Positions 32,125-39,751 of a stretch of DNA of 40,149 nt are shown piece by piece. The position numbers and the translations under genes were made by a program. The stretch is from positions 1-40,149 of IMG/VR virus record IMGVR_UViG_3300021090_000060; one strand, given 5' to 3'. Source of the DNA: a virus. Under the pieces are notes generated by a model, which was not told the origin of the DNA, made no database searches, and was given only the letters and a program-made list of their open reading frames with translations. Position 1 is the first letter of the stretch. The number at the start of each line of letters is the position of its first letter.

Positions 32125-32352
32125 CTAGATCGCCACCCCGAGCGGGTCGGTCAGCGTCTCGAAGTTGGCGCCGTCGTTCGAGCCATGCAGCGCAATCGTC
32201 GCGGCGAACGTGCCGGTGAACTGCACGGAGCGGTCGCCATACTCCGACATCCCTTCGTAGGGATCGCAGGTGTCGCCCAGCGCAATGCCGCTCCAGGTTA
32301 CGCGCACCGCGTCGTCGTTGAGATGTACTACAACAGGCTTTCTGACGGCCAT
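32125..32352 (-). CDS. Hypothetical small virion protein
   Basis: 75 residues, almost entirely beta-strand in character (PVVVHLNDDAVRVTWSGIAL, SVQFTGTFAATIALHGSNDGANFETL). The Ala-Thr-Ile-x-Leu-x-Gly-Ser-Asn-Asp-Gly-x-Asn-Phe segment occurs in phage proteins that form small beta-sandwiches. Position among capsid and neck genes suggests a minor head or decoration component. A GGAGCTC ribosome site lies 5 bases upstream. Confidence 0.5.
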   Translation of the reverse strand: MAVRKPVVVHLNDDAVRVTWSGIALGDTCDPYEGMSEYGDRSVQFTGTFAATIALHGSNDGANFETLTDPLGVAI

Positions 32353-32362
32353 GATGAGCTCC

Positions 32363-33007
32363 TTATGGGTTCGCCTGCGCGATGTTCATGCCAACGGTGG
32401 CAGTGGCGGTGAACGAATTGCCAACGACCCGGATTGCGCCGGTCGCTTGCGTGTATGCCGTATTGCCGTCCGCCGTCTGCGCGGTAAGTCCGCCAGCGAC
32501 CCAATTTGCCGTCTGCCCGGCAGTCAACCGCTCGAAGCACTTCTGCACCGAGTAGTCGATGGTTCCGCTGATGTCCACCGCAATGCTGGTGTAGGGCGCA
32601 TACAGATCGAGAACGAAGGGGGCGGTAACGAACTCGTCCACCGTGCCGAGGTTGGCATCCGTGGCTATGGTGCCGCTCACTGTGACGCTGGTGACGGTCC
32701 TGAAGTAGCCGAGGCTCTCGACCGTGGTGATGTTCGGGCCGGCCACCACTTCGGATAGCGCCTTGCCCTCGGCGTCCGTTCCGGTGATCGTGAAGTTGAC
32801 ACCCGACAGGTTCCCTGCTGATTGAATGCTGACTTGGTAGCCGACACGCTCGTATTCGCCAGCGGCAGCGAAACTCGCCACGCCAGCGACAGCATCTGCA
32901 CCGTTGATCGTCAGGGCACCGGCACCCACTCTTTGCTGTGCCAGGCAGATGCCGTCCAGATCCGGAGCGTGCGGTGTAAAAAAGATGCGACGGGGCTTTA
33001 TCGACAT
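32363..33007 (-). CDS. Hypothetical beta-rich virion protein
   Basis: 214 residues behind AGGAGA. The chain is beta-rich with few charged helices (RVGYQVSIQSAGNLSGVNFTITGTD, ALSEVVAGPNITTVESLGYFRTVTSVTVSGTI, TSIAVDISGTIDYSVQKCFERL). The Gly-x-Asn-Phe-Thr-Ile-x-Gly-Thr-Asp-x-x-Gly-x-x-Leu-Ser-Glu pattern recurs in phage proteins of unknown name near the head genes. It is probably a head-fibre or minor decoration protein. The HNH gene upstream separates it from the beta-helix gene. Confidence 0.5.
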   Translation of the reverse strand: MSIKPRRIFFTPHAPDLDGICLAQQRVGAGALTINGADAVAGVASFAAAGEYERVGYQVSIQSAGNLSGVNFTITGTDAEGKALSEVVAGPNITTVESLGYFRTVTSVTVSGTIATDANLGTVDEFVTAPFVLDLYAPYTSIAVDISGTIDYSVQKCFERLTAGQTANWVAGGLTAQTADGNTAYTQATGAIRVVGNSFTATATVGMNIAQANP

Positions 33008-33020
33008 GCGACTCTCCTAT

Positions 33021-33584
33021 CTAAAGCAAGAATCCTCTTGCTTGCATGAACTTGATCGGGTCCTTGGCGCCCTTGCTGCAATTGCAGATGGCGCATAGGA
33101 GTTGAAGGTTGTACTTGTCGTTCGTGCCGCCAGCGGCCAATGGGACGATGTGGTCAAGGTGATGACCCCCGGCCAATGGTTCGCGGCACACAGCGCACAA
33201 TCCACGCTGCAAGCCTTTGAGCGCCACGATGTCTGCTTTCTTGTGAGTTCCACCAGCGGCAGACTTCTGAGCGCGGCGCGTCGCCTTGTAGAAGCGCTTC
33301 GCATCCGGGTTGGCTGCGCGCCATTCTTTCTGGTAAGCCAGCCTCCTGGCTTTGTGCGCTTCGTAACGCTTGGCGTCTTTTTGCTTCAACTTCTCAAGAT
33401 TGGCGGCGCGCCACCTTTTTGCAAACGCCTTGACCTTCTCGAGATTAGCTGTTCGCCACGCTGCAGTCGCCATACGAGCCAGTTCCTTATTGGCAGAGAG
33501 GTACTTTGCGGCATGCGCCTTCACTCTCTCTGGATTGGCTGCGCGCCACGCCGCTTCAGCTAGGCGTTTTCTCTTGATATCCAT
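33021..33584 (-). CDS. HNH endonuclease with tandem W-R-x-A-N repeats
   Basis: 187 residues from ATG 33584 behind GGAG; the frame extends to a TTG at 33632. Residues 10-100 hold four spaced copies of a short basic unit built on Trp-Arg-x-Ala-Asn (12-17, 43-47, 58-62, 88-92), probably alpha-helical DNA-binding repeats. The HNH core follows: Cys130-x2-Cys133, Leu-Asp-His-Ile-Val-Pro-Leu at 143-149, Gly-Gly-Thr-Asn, Asn159-Leu-Gln and Cys164-x2-Cys167. This is the classical HNH fold with a structural zinc. It sits between the beta-helix gene and a beta-rich virion gene with short spacers on both sides. Confidence 0.85.
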   Translation of the reverse strand: MDIKRKRLAEAAWRAANPERVKAHAAKYLSANKELARMATAAWRTANLEKVKAFAKRWRAANLEKLKQKDAKRYEAHKARRLAYQKEWRAANPDAKRFYKATRRAQKSAAGGTHKKADIVALKGLQRGLCAVCREPLAGGHHLDHIVPLAAGGTNDKYNLQLLCAICNCSKGAKDPIKFMQARGFLL

Positions 33585-33653
33585 GCCATGCTCCAAGCAT
33601 GAGAAACGCCCCAGGGCCGATTGCAGGCCCAAGGGCGGATCGTGATGCGACTA

Positions 33654-34589
33654 TTACCCGTTAGAGTCAATCGCCGGGAGAACGAAGCCGGAGAGGTTGT
33701 CCACCGAGGTCGAGAGGTTGTCGAACAGCGAGCAACCGAGAGCGTCGATGCCCAGGTCGTGGGTCGTGGTCACGTCGGCGTGTCTCACGCGGTTGTGCGC
33801 GATGACGCCGCTGTTGGTCGAGCCATCGTTGTTCACCAGCAGCTCGTTCGCCGTCATGGCGTGCTGCAGGAAGTTGCCGAGGATCGACGCGCCGCGGAAC
33901 AGGTCGCCCGCAGTGGACTTGATGAGAGCCGAATTGGTGCCGCCCTTCAGGACCACGATGTTGCCGACCACTTCCAGGTCGTCCAAGTGGCCGGTGTGCG
34001 CCAGGAAGTTCAGCGCCGCCGCATCCAGCGAGATCCACTTGTTGCCGTTCAGGGTCATGCCGTCGGCCAAGTTGTCGGTGGCCGAACCGGATGTCACGAT
34101 GCCGAGGAAGTTCTCGGCCGTGATGTTTTCGCTGAAGCCGCAGCCGAACAGGCCGAAGCCATTCGCCTGCACGTTGAAGCATGTCGCAACGTCGGCGTGG
34201 CCAGCCGCGAACTGGATGTTGTGCAGACTCACACCGGCGCCGGTCACGGCTGCCGTGACGGTATTCGCGCCGTCCATCAGGAAGCGCGCGCGCCGCGAGC
34301 GCTGGCCAAGAGCATAGACGCTGAGGCCGGGAACGTCGAAGGTCAGGCCGCCGACGCCGGTGATGGTCTCGGTATGGCCGGGCTTGATGATGACGGTGTC
34401 GTCGGAATCGGCCGCGTCGTTCGCCGCCTGCAGCGTGGTAAAGGGGCGCTTGTACTCGCCCTTGCCTGTCACGCCGCTGGTGGAATCCACCCACAGCACG
34501 TTCTTCGCGTACATGTTGAGAAGCGGCATTCCGCGAACCAGGACGCCGCCGTTGAAGCCGTTCGGGTAGTTGCTCATTGTCGGTTGCAT
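33654..34589 (-). CDS. Parallel beta-helix (pectate-lyase-fold) virion protein
   Basis: 311 residues from ATG 34589, 7 bases after AGAGGAG; the frame is open to 34652 but that part is leader. The N-terminus (QPTMSNYPNGFNGGVLVRGMPLLNMY) followed by VLWVDSTSG and KRPFTTLQAANDAADSDDTVIIKPGHTETI is a known phage pattern: an attachment peptide, then the entry to a right-handed beta-helix. Repeating short strands with Gly/Asn turns continue to the end (SLHNIQFAAGHADVATCF, LEVVGNIVVLKGG, GVIAHNRVRH). No catalytic Asp/Arg set of polysaccharide lyases is evident. Location after the major capsid gene suggests an abundant head-surface or minor structural protein. Confidence 0.65.
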   Translation of the reverse strand: MQPTMSNYPNGFNGGVLVRGMPLLNMYAKNVLWVDSTSGVTGKGEYKRPFTTLQAANDAADSDDTVIIKPGHTETITGVGGLTFDVPGLSVYALGQRSRRARFLMDGANTVTAAVTGAGVSLHNIQFAAGHADVATCFNVQANGFGLFGCGFSENITAENFLGIVTSGSATDNLADGMTLNGNKWISLDAAALNFLAHTGHLDDLEVVGNIVVLKGGTNSALIKSTAGDLFRGASILGNFLQHAMTANELLVNNDGSTNSGVIAHNRVRHADVTTTHDLGIDALGCSLFDNLSTSVDNLSGFVLPAIDSNG

Positions 34590-34605
34590 TGCAAAGCTCC
34601 TCTGA

Positions 34606-34648
34606 ACCCTTTGCGAGGGTCCGTAGAAAACCTCAGAGATGAGGTCAA
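34606..34648 (-). promoter_or_regulatory. Candidate promoter with inverted repeat and leader hairpin before the beta-helix gene
   Basis: On the minus strand TTGACC (34648-34643) and TACGGA (34625-34620) are 17 bases apart, a good -35 with a weak -10. Inside the spacer lies an inverted repeat, ACCTCA (34630-34635), GAGA, TGAGGT (34640-34645). Just after the -10, ACCCT and AGGGT (34606-34620) form a 5-base stem in the leader. It would restart transcription after the terminator at 34653-34673. Confidence 0.35.
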
Positions 34649-34673
34649 ACAAAAGCCGGCTCTAGGCCGGCTT
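34644..34673 (-). terminator. Rho-independent terminator after the EDxHD gene
   Basis: GCCGGCTT and AAGCCGGC form an 8-base GC-rich stem around a 5-base loop (34653-34673), followed on the minus strand by TTTTGTTTG. It lies 30 bases past the homing endonuclease stop. Confidence 0.75.
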
Positions 34674-34702
34674 GATTAACTACGTACTGCAACTGCCTAC
34701 GC

Positions 34703-36229
34703 TTATGGCGAGGGCAGCCTGTTGCTCTTGAATTCGTACTTGCTCGAACCGCAGTCGAAGAGGACGTGGTAGCCAGCCATCGCCGCGAGCTCGATCTGCG
34801 TTTTCGTCACGTCGAAACGCTCTCCGAGCGCCAGCCTGAGCCGCGGCTTCGTGAGCGCGGCGCGATGCTTGGGATGCAGGCGCTTGTCGAACACCATCAT
34901 CCCTGGAGTTCCATCGCCCACCTTCTCGAATCCCGCTGCCTTGTAGGCTCTTCCCGTGAACCAGCGATTGTCCACGTAGGACACCAGCCGCTCTGGCCCG
35001 GCGTGCTTGATGACGGCCGCGAGGAGCCGCGTCAGGCCCCCGACCACCACCGCAGACGTGGCGTAGCGCACCACTTCCAGAACCCCGTGGGCGCGATCCT
35101 TGGCGTCCCCGTAGAACTTCGGCGGCGCCACATGCAATGCGGCCACCGGCGTTCCGTCCAACATCTTCAGCGCGTACACCTTCCCGCCGCGCAGCGCGAA
35201 ACCCTGATGATGGTTCGCGTCGAAGAAGCCCTTGTACTCCGATGGCTCGCCGAGACTCACCACGCACTTCCTGGCGAAGACCCGCGCCCCCACGGATGCG
35301 CCCAAGGCGTGCGAGATCATCCGGTAGACCAGCGCCTCCTTGTGCTCGAACTCCGATTCGAGGACGTGGATCAAGCGAATCCCGACCTCTTGCGCGGCCC
35401 GCTGTTTCTTCGCCAAATGTTGGCGATCCGGGTTCACCTTCACCGAATGCCAGAAGATGCCGTTGTACTCGATCGCCAGAGCTTTCGAGGGCACGTAGAT
35501 GTCGAGCTCGTAGCGCTCCACGACCCCGCGCACCCTGGTCTTCGCATCCGGGCAGGCAGCCAGCACGAACTCGAAGAGCCTCTTCTCGGCCGCCGACATC
35601 TGCTTGGCGCACGTCGGACAGACCTCGCCCTTCAAGTGATTGTTCGGCGACATCCGAAACGGCCCGTGCTTCGGACAGACGATCTCGACCTTGCGGCTCG
35701 ACTTGTCGTACTTCACCGCCGAGTAGTCGAAGCTCTTGCCGTGCTTCGCTTTCGCCTTCTCGATGAAGGTCTGCGCAGCCACGGCTCGCATCCCCTGCCC
35801 GGCACGTCGAGCGACGTAGCACTTCCAGCAGCCCTGTCCCTTCCACAGGCCGAAGATTGATCCTGCGTACGGCCCGTGCTCCTGGCACGTTACCGTGACC
35901 GGCGTGTGTAACTTGACCGGCGTCTCGAGCAAGAGGTCGATGCTCAAGCAACGCTGCTGCAGCGTCTTCTCGATGCGCGCGCGATTCGCATCCCAAGCGT
36001 AGGCGGTCTTCCCGCGCGCACGTAAAGGTCTCGCGCAGGCATCGCACCCGTGCCCCCTGGCGTGGCTGTTCAAGTACTGGAAGAACGAACCGTGCACTGG
36101 GCAGATGATTTCCACCTTCTGCTCCGAATGCAGATAGGCGACGCGCGAGTAGTCGTAGCGCCCGCCATGCACTGCAATGGCCGCCGCCAGCAGTCGCTGC
36201 CCCACTCCACTTCTTTTTTGAACCGTCAC
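34703..36229 (-). CDS. EDxHD-type homing endonuclease with zinc-ribbon repeats
   Basis: 508 residues from GTG 36229. Residues about 12-66 and 155-208 are two clear copies of a zinc-ribbon repeat (His-Gly-x-x-Tyr-Asp-Tyr-Ser, Val-Glu-Ile-x-Cys-Pro-x-His-Gly-x-Phe, Cys-x2-Cys), with a divergent copy near 105-138; this is the DUF723-like module. A Vsr-like nuclease domain follows (about 213-300) with Tyr-Glu-Leu-Asp-Ile-Tyr-Val-Pro, then Ile-Glu-Tyr-Asn-Gly-x-Phe-Trp-His-Ser (253-262) and Arg-Leu-Ile-His-Val-Leu-Glu-Ser-Glu. That is the EDxHD signature of large phage homing endonucleases. The last 200 residues are an extra domain (N-acyltransferase-like strands, role unknown). The gene lies between the capsid terminator and its own terminator. 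A longer overlapping frame (34680-36248) is shadow. Confidence 0.85.
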   Translation of the reverse strand: MTVQKRSGVGQRLLAAAIAVHGGRYDYSRVAYLHSEQKVEIICPVHGSFFQYLNSHARGHGCDACARPLRARGKTAYAWDANRARIEKTLQQRCLSIDLLLETPVKLHTPVTVTCQEHGPYAGSIFGLWKGQGCWKCYVARRAGQGMRAVAAQTFIEKAKAKHGKSFDYSAVKYDKSSRKVEIVCPKHGPFRMSPNNHLKGEVCPTCAKQMSAAEKRLFEFVLAACPDAKTRVRGVVERYELDIYVPSKALAIEYNGIFWHSVKVNPDRQHLAKKQRAAQEVGIRLIHVLESEFEHKEALVYRMISHALGASVGARVFARKCVVSLGEPSEYKGFFDANHHQGFALRGGKVYALKMLDGTPVAALHVAPPKFYGDAKDRAHGVLEVVRYATSAVVVGGLTRLLAAVIKHAGPERLVSYVDNRWFTGRAYKAAGFEKVGDGTPGMMVFDKRLHPKHRAALTKPRLRLALGERFDVTKTQIELAAMAGYHVLFDCGSSKYEFKSNRLPSP

Positions 36230-36265
36230 GCATTTTATTGTACAGCATATTTCCCGTAGCGGCTC

Positions 36266-36299
36266 AAAAAAGGAGCCTCAGCCTTTCAACCGAGGCCCC
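36266..36299 (-). terminator. Rho-independent terminator after the major capsid gene
   Basis: On the minus strand GGGGCCTC (36299-36292) pairs with GAGGCTCC (36279-36272) in an 8-base stem with one G-U pair, and six T follow. It lies 29 bases past the capsid stop. Confidence 0.8.
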
Positions 36300-36327
36300 C
36301 GTCTTTACTTCAAACGGCTCTCAATCC

Positions 36328-37239
36328 TCAGCCGTTGCCTGACGATCCTACGGCTCCTCGCCAGTTCGACCAGCCATTGATGTACCGCTCGCGCTTCCGA
36401 AACCGCATGTTGCCGGTCTCGAAATCGCCCTCCACCTTTCCGTGGATGGCCTTGCGAACGATGTGCTTCAGGCCGTCATCGGAGTCGGTGGCGATGAACC
36501 AGGAGTCCGGGTCGGTGAGGTTCTTGTCCACCACCGGAGCGTTCTGGAGCATGTTCAGCTCCTTGAAGGCGTTGAGGTCGTTCTCCGCGGTGCCCGAACG
36601 CAGCGGCGACCTGAAGAGCCTTGCCGCCGTGAACATCAGGGCGCTCGGAATGACGAGCGTTTTCGCCGACAGGTTGCACGGGATGCCCCGGTCGTCCTCC
36701 ATGTCGTGGATGAGGATCAGTATGTCCTCGGCCGACGTTTCCGAAAGATCCGCTGCGGTCGTCAGCTCGTTGGCCATGCTGCCCGACACGGTCGGATGCA
36801 CGAGGGAGAAAAGTTCCACCCCGTCACCGCCTGGGAACGTCGAGTCGAAGCCGTTGTTGAGGATGTTCGCCGCCTTGATGTTCTTGGCATGCTTGAACGC
36901 CCTCGCCATCGACTTCGCCATCTTCGCGCCGATCGAGCCGTAGAGACCGTCTTCTTCCGCCTCCTCGGTGATCGCAAACGCCAGCGCGATCGTCTCGAAC
37001 ACGTACCGCGCGACGTAGCTCTCGCCACCTTCGGTGTACGCGACCGGAGCGCCTTCGATCTTCACGCCCGGAACGTCGCTGCCGTACATCATCACGTCCT
37101 CGACGTAGGCCTTGCGACCTTCGCTCTCGACCGTCATGTACCGGCGCCACGGTTCGTCCAGGCTCTTGTAGGTCAGCCCGAACACCGCGTTGAGGCCTTC
37201 TTGGAGCTGCTTCCTGTTCGTTGCTCTGTTCATTGCCAT
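36328..37239 (-). CDS. Major capsid protein, Mu gpT-like HK97 fold
   Basis: 303 residues. The N-terminus (NRKQLQEGLNAVFGLTYKSLDEPW) followed by MTVESEGRKAYVEDVMMYG and PVAYTEGGESYVARYVFETIALAFAITEEAEEDG is the conserved start of Mu gpT-like major capsid proteins. Later marks are the AANILNNGFDSTFPGGDGVELFS block and its HPTVSG continuation (about 125-150), LVIPSALMFTAARLFRSPLRSGTAEND (about 193-219), and a C-terminal TDSDDGLKHIVR strand. Scaffold and co-chaperonin genes lie upstream, a decoration-like gene directly before it, and a strong terminator directly after it, as expected for the most abundant virion protein. Confidence 0.85.
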   Translation of the reverse strand: MAMNRATNRKQLQEGLNAVFGLTYKSLDEPWRRYMTVESEGRKAYVEDVMMYGSDVPGVKIEGAPVAYTEGGESYVARYVFETIALAFAITEEAEEDGLYGSIGAKMAKSMARAFKHAKNIKAANILNNGFDSTFPGGDGVELFSLVHPTVSGSMANELTTAADLSETSAEDILILIHDMEDDRGIPCNLSAKTLVIPSALMFTAARLFRSPLRSGTAENDLNAFKELNMLQNAPVVDKNLTDPDSWFIATDSDDGLKHIVRKAIHGKVEGDFETGNMRFRKRERYINGWSNWRGAVGSSGNG

Positions 37240-37249
37240 GTCAGCCCCC

Positions 37250-37807
37250 TTATGCCTTCAGGAACGCGGTGTCGATCAGAACCTCGACCTTCGCGTTCAC
37301 GCCAGCGGCGTTGCCCGGCTCGTCGATCAGACCGATGATCTTGATCTGGCCGGTGCCGGTGTCGCCGAGGTCGATCTCCATGCCCGAGAGGCCGGTGATC
37401 GTGCTGCCGGCATGATCGAGCTCGATGTCGTAGGACGTACCCTTGTGGGTCGCGTCCACATACGCGGTGTCGGTGTCGGTCTGCACCTTGTAGGAGATCA
37501 TCGGGTCGTCGTATACGAACGCCTGCGCGGCCTCGCTATTCAGCGTGACCGTGCTGGCCGGCCAGTACGGGGACCACTTGGTCTCGCCGTCGGCCGTTCG
37601 GTACTGGCAGCCGGCGAAGACACCGACGAAGGTGGCGGAATCCTGCGCGCCGATCGCCAGAAAGCCGGAAGTCAGAACCACTGCGTCGCCCCTGAAGAGG
37701 TTGACTGCGTAAGCGGACGAAATCTTGTAGGCCCCGCTTGCACGAATCACTCCCCCTCCAAGGTGGCGATAGGGCTGGAACCCCAGTGGGGCGTCCCTGT
37801 TTGCCAT
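37250..37807 (-). CDS. Capsid decoration-like protein
   Basis: 185 residues behind AAGGAGC. The start (NRDAPLGFQPYRHLGGGVIRASGAYKISSAY) then NLFRGDAVVLTSG and FVGVFAGCQYRTADGETKWSPYWPAS form a pattern I associate with small phage structural proteins encoded next to the major capsid gene. The second half is beta-rich (AQAFVYDDPMISYKVQTD, IKIIGLIDEPGN, AKVEVLIDTAFLKA). A surface decoration or head-stabilising role is likely from position. The region just upstream is a 229-base gene-free leader. Confidence 0.6.
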   Translation of the reverse strand: MANRDAPLGFQPYRHLGGGVIRASGAYKISSAYAVNLFRGDAVVLTSGFLAIGAQDSATFVGVFAGCQYRTADGETKWSPYWPASTVTLNSEAAQAFVYDDPMISYKVQTDTDTAYVDATHKGTSYDIELDHAGSTITGLSGMEIDLGDTGTGQIKIIGLIDEPGNAAGVNAKVEVLIDTAFLKA

Positions 37808-38036
37808 GAGAAGCTCCTTGAATCAGTTGGGAAAGCGTTCGCGCAAGCTGAGCCGCCGAAATGCAGCGGCATGGGTCTCGAATGCGCAATGGCCCCGTTG
37901 GGGCTACGCCTGCACCGGGCTAGGACGCCCCTGCAGTGATGGACGGCACTTGACCGCTGCCGACTACGGACTGGCGGGTGGCCCACGCATCGCGCAGACC
38001 ACCCCCTTGTTTCTGACCGCTACTACGGAACTTAGT
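37808..38036 (-). other. Gene-free leader upstream of the decoration and capsid genes
   Basis: The longest gap in the window (229 bases). It holds the AAGGAGC ribosome site of the downstream gene, a short hairpin GCCCC-GTT-GGGGC (37892-37904) and a GCCGC/GCGGC pair near 37850-37870. No long frame with protein-like composition and no clear promoter is seen. A long, structured 5' leader for the abundant capsid transcript is possible. Confidence 0.4.
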
Positions 38037-38630
38037 TCACAACTCGATGTCGGCCTCGGCCGCTTGGCCTGCACCGGACTGCTCGCGCACAAGTTGCGAG
38101 GTCTCGGCCTTGCGGATCGGCCCGAAACCACCGCCGGCGCCCTTGTTCACGCGCCGGATGTCGTCGTTCACCGCGTTGGTCGCCTTGACGCGCTTGTCCT
38201 TGTAGAAATCCCGGCGCTTCTTGATCTCTCCAAGGGGCTTCTCGCAGAGGATCATGCCCTCCACGCCGATGCACCCGGCGAAGCGCCCGGTGTCGATGCG
38301 CGGCACCTGGAAGTTCTTGGCCACCGTGCTCGACTGCCTTGGCACCCATCCGTCGCGCTGCTTGCGGGCCCAGTTCTTGGCATCCCACCTGCCCTCGACG
38401 CCTGCGTGCACCCACCGCTGGCCGTAGCCTGGTCTTGCTCCGGGGGCCTCGAGCGAGGTCGGCTGCACATAGGGCTTGTCCTCCACCACGCGGTCATGCT
38501 CCACCGCGCGCTCGACCTGCGCCCGAGACTCGCGGGCTCTCGGGTCTACCTGCTTCGCCCTGCCTCTCCCGCGCTTGGTGCTCTTGACGACGCGCTCGGG
38601 TACTTCGGTTCCTGCTGATGCGTTACGCAT
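38037..38630 (-). CDS. Hypothetical basic head-region protein
   Basis: 197 residues, very basic, with Lys/Arg stretches near the start (STKRGRGRAKQVDPRARESR). A middle part, Pro-Gly-Tyr-Gly-Gln-Arg-Trp-Val-His-Ala-Gly followed by Trp-Asp-Ala-Lys-Asn-Trp and a Gly-Trp-Val-Pro-Arg motif, is recurrent in proteins lying between scaffold and capsid genes. Near 118-135 Gly-x-Ile-Gly-Val-Glu-Gly-Met-Ile-Leu-Cys-Glu is a short strand pair, and the C-terminus is helical. It overlaps the scaffold stop by 8 bases. Role unknown; an assembly cofactor is possible. Confidence 0.5.
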   Translation of the reverse strand: MRNASAGTEVPERVVKSTKRGRGRAKQVDPRARESRAQVERAVEHDRVVEDKPYVQPTSLEAPGARPGYGQRWVHAGVEGRWDAKNWARKQRDGWVPRQSSTVAKNFQVPRIDTGRFAGCIGVEGMILCEKPLGEIKKRRDFYKDKRVKATNAVNDDIRRVNKGAGGGFGPIRKAETSQLVREQSGAGQAAEADIEL

Positions 38631-39642
38631 TGTCGCCTCCCATCTTTTGCTGCGCGTACTCTTTCTGGTGCGCCGGGTTCTTCGGGTCCATGCCGAACGT
38701 CCTCATGTTCTCAAGGTCTGCTCGGTTGAGCACCACACGGCCCTTTTTGACGCCGTTGTCGCGTTCGGCTGGCGCACCGCGGCGTACAACCGCACCAGCG
38801 GGATCGCGCCTTTGCGGCTGGCGCTGCTGCTGCCCACCGCTTTGGAAACGCTGCAGTTCCGGCATGCGCCGGCGAATGCGACGATCAAGCTCCGCGTAGT
38901 ACTCGGGATCGTCCGGGTCGAAGCCCGCCGCCTTCACCTGCCGGTCGATGGTCTGCGTCAGCCCCGACTGCTCGCCGTAGCGATCATGCCCGTACCACGG
39001 ATTGCGACGCTTCCAGTCCTGCGCCAACTGGCTCGGGGGGCGAGCGGCCGCCGACTGCTTGACCTTCTCCTCGTCCTCGACGAGCTGGCGCTTCGCGCGC
39101 TCCAGCCCGTCCTTCTGCGCGTGCTGCCTGGCAAGCGTGTTCTGGAGCCTGATCTCGTCGTCGGTCTTGCCGTCTTCCTTGGCCTTCTTCAACTGATCCA
39201 AGGTCGCCGGCATGGCGGCATCCAGCGCCGCCTCCATCGTTTCGAGCGCTTCCTTCTGCACCCTGATGGACCGCTGCTCGGCTTGAATGCGCGCTCCGCG
39301 TTCTGCGTCGGCCTGCGCCCTGGCCTGGCGCGCGATGCGCCGCTCGCGCTCGATGCGCGCGCGCACCGCCTTGGAGTGCTTCTCCTTGGCGTCTTCGGTG
39401 CCGTCGTCATCATCGGTCTCGAGCGCGCCGTCATCCGCTGCTTCGGCGCCTTCCTCGATGACGATCTCGAAACCGGCGTCGTCGTCCTTCCTCGCCTTGG
39501 GCTCCTTGCCGTCACCGTCCCTGTCGTCCTTCTCGGGCAAGTCGCCATCGGTGTTCGTGCCGTCGTCGAGGCTCTCGTCCCCGTCGTCGCCCTGCAGTAG
39601 ACTCGGATCGTTCAGATCGTCGCCGTCTCGTTCACCTGCCAT
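38623..39642 (-). CDS. Capsid scaffolding protein
   Basis: 339 residues. The first 95 residues are extremely acidic (runs of Asp and Glu), followed by a long basic/amphipathic coiled coil (about 96-205; KAVRARIERERRIARQARAQADAERG and onwards) and a Gln/Arg-rich end. An acidic head, a coiled-coil body and a small basic C-terminal region (ERDNGVKKGRVVLNRADLENMRTFG) are typical of podoviral scaffolds, which guide shell assembly and then leave. Position between a co-chaperonin-like gene and the capsid gene agrees. AGGAGG lies just upstream and a perfect 12-base palindrome abuts it. Confidence 0.75.
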   Translation of the reverse strand: MAGERDGDDLNDPSLLQGDDGDESLDDGTNTDGDLPEKDDRDGDGKEPKARKDDDAGFEIVIEEGAEAADDGALETDDDDGTEDAKEKHSKAVRARIERERRIARQARAQADAERGARIQAEQRSIRVQKEALETMEAALDAAMPATLDQLKKAKEDGKTDDEIRLQNTLARQHAQKDGLERAKRQLVEDEEKVKQSAAARPPSQLAQDWKRRNPWYGHDRYGEQSGLTQTIDRQVKAAGFDPDDPEYYAELDRRIRRRMPELQRFQSGGQQQRQPQRRDPAGAVVRRGAPAERDNGVKKGRVVLNRADLENMRTFGMDPKNPAHQKEYAQQKMGGDNA

Positions 39643-39652
39643 GTGAAACCTC

Positions 39653-39664
39653 CGTCAATTGACG
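39653..39664. promoter_or_regulatory. 12-base palindrome abutting the scaffold ribosome site
   Basis: CGTCAATTGACG is a perfect dyad without a loop. It lies directly next to the GGAGG of the scaffold gene, 11 bases before the start codon. It could be a protein-binding site or a regulatory element; no partner is identified. Confidence 0.4.
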
Positions 39665-39751
39665 TGTGTCTCCCGGGAACGCGGAATGCGCCTCGGTGTG
39701 TGCCGGCCTTGCGATTTGACGGAGCCGACTGCCGCCGCGTGTGACGCGGAA

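Noticed and set aside
34680-36248. Minus-strand frame of 522 codons, longer than the EDxHD gene it overlaps
   Set aside because: Its product is Arg/Gly-rich with no motif, while the neighbouring frame shows zinc ribbons and a nuclease domain; it is a shadow caused by high GC.
36230-36262. TACAAT as a -10 for the EDxHD gene
   Set aside because: No -35 at a proper distance, and the start codon follows too closely for a normal leader.
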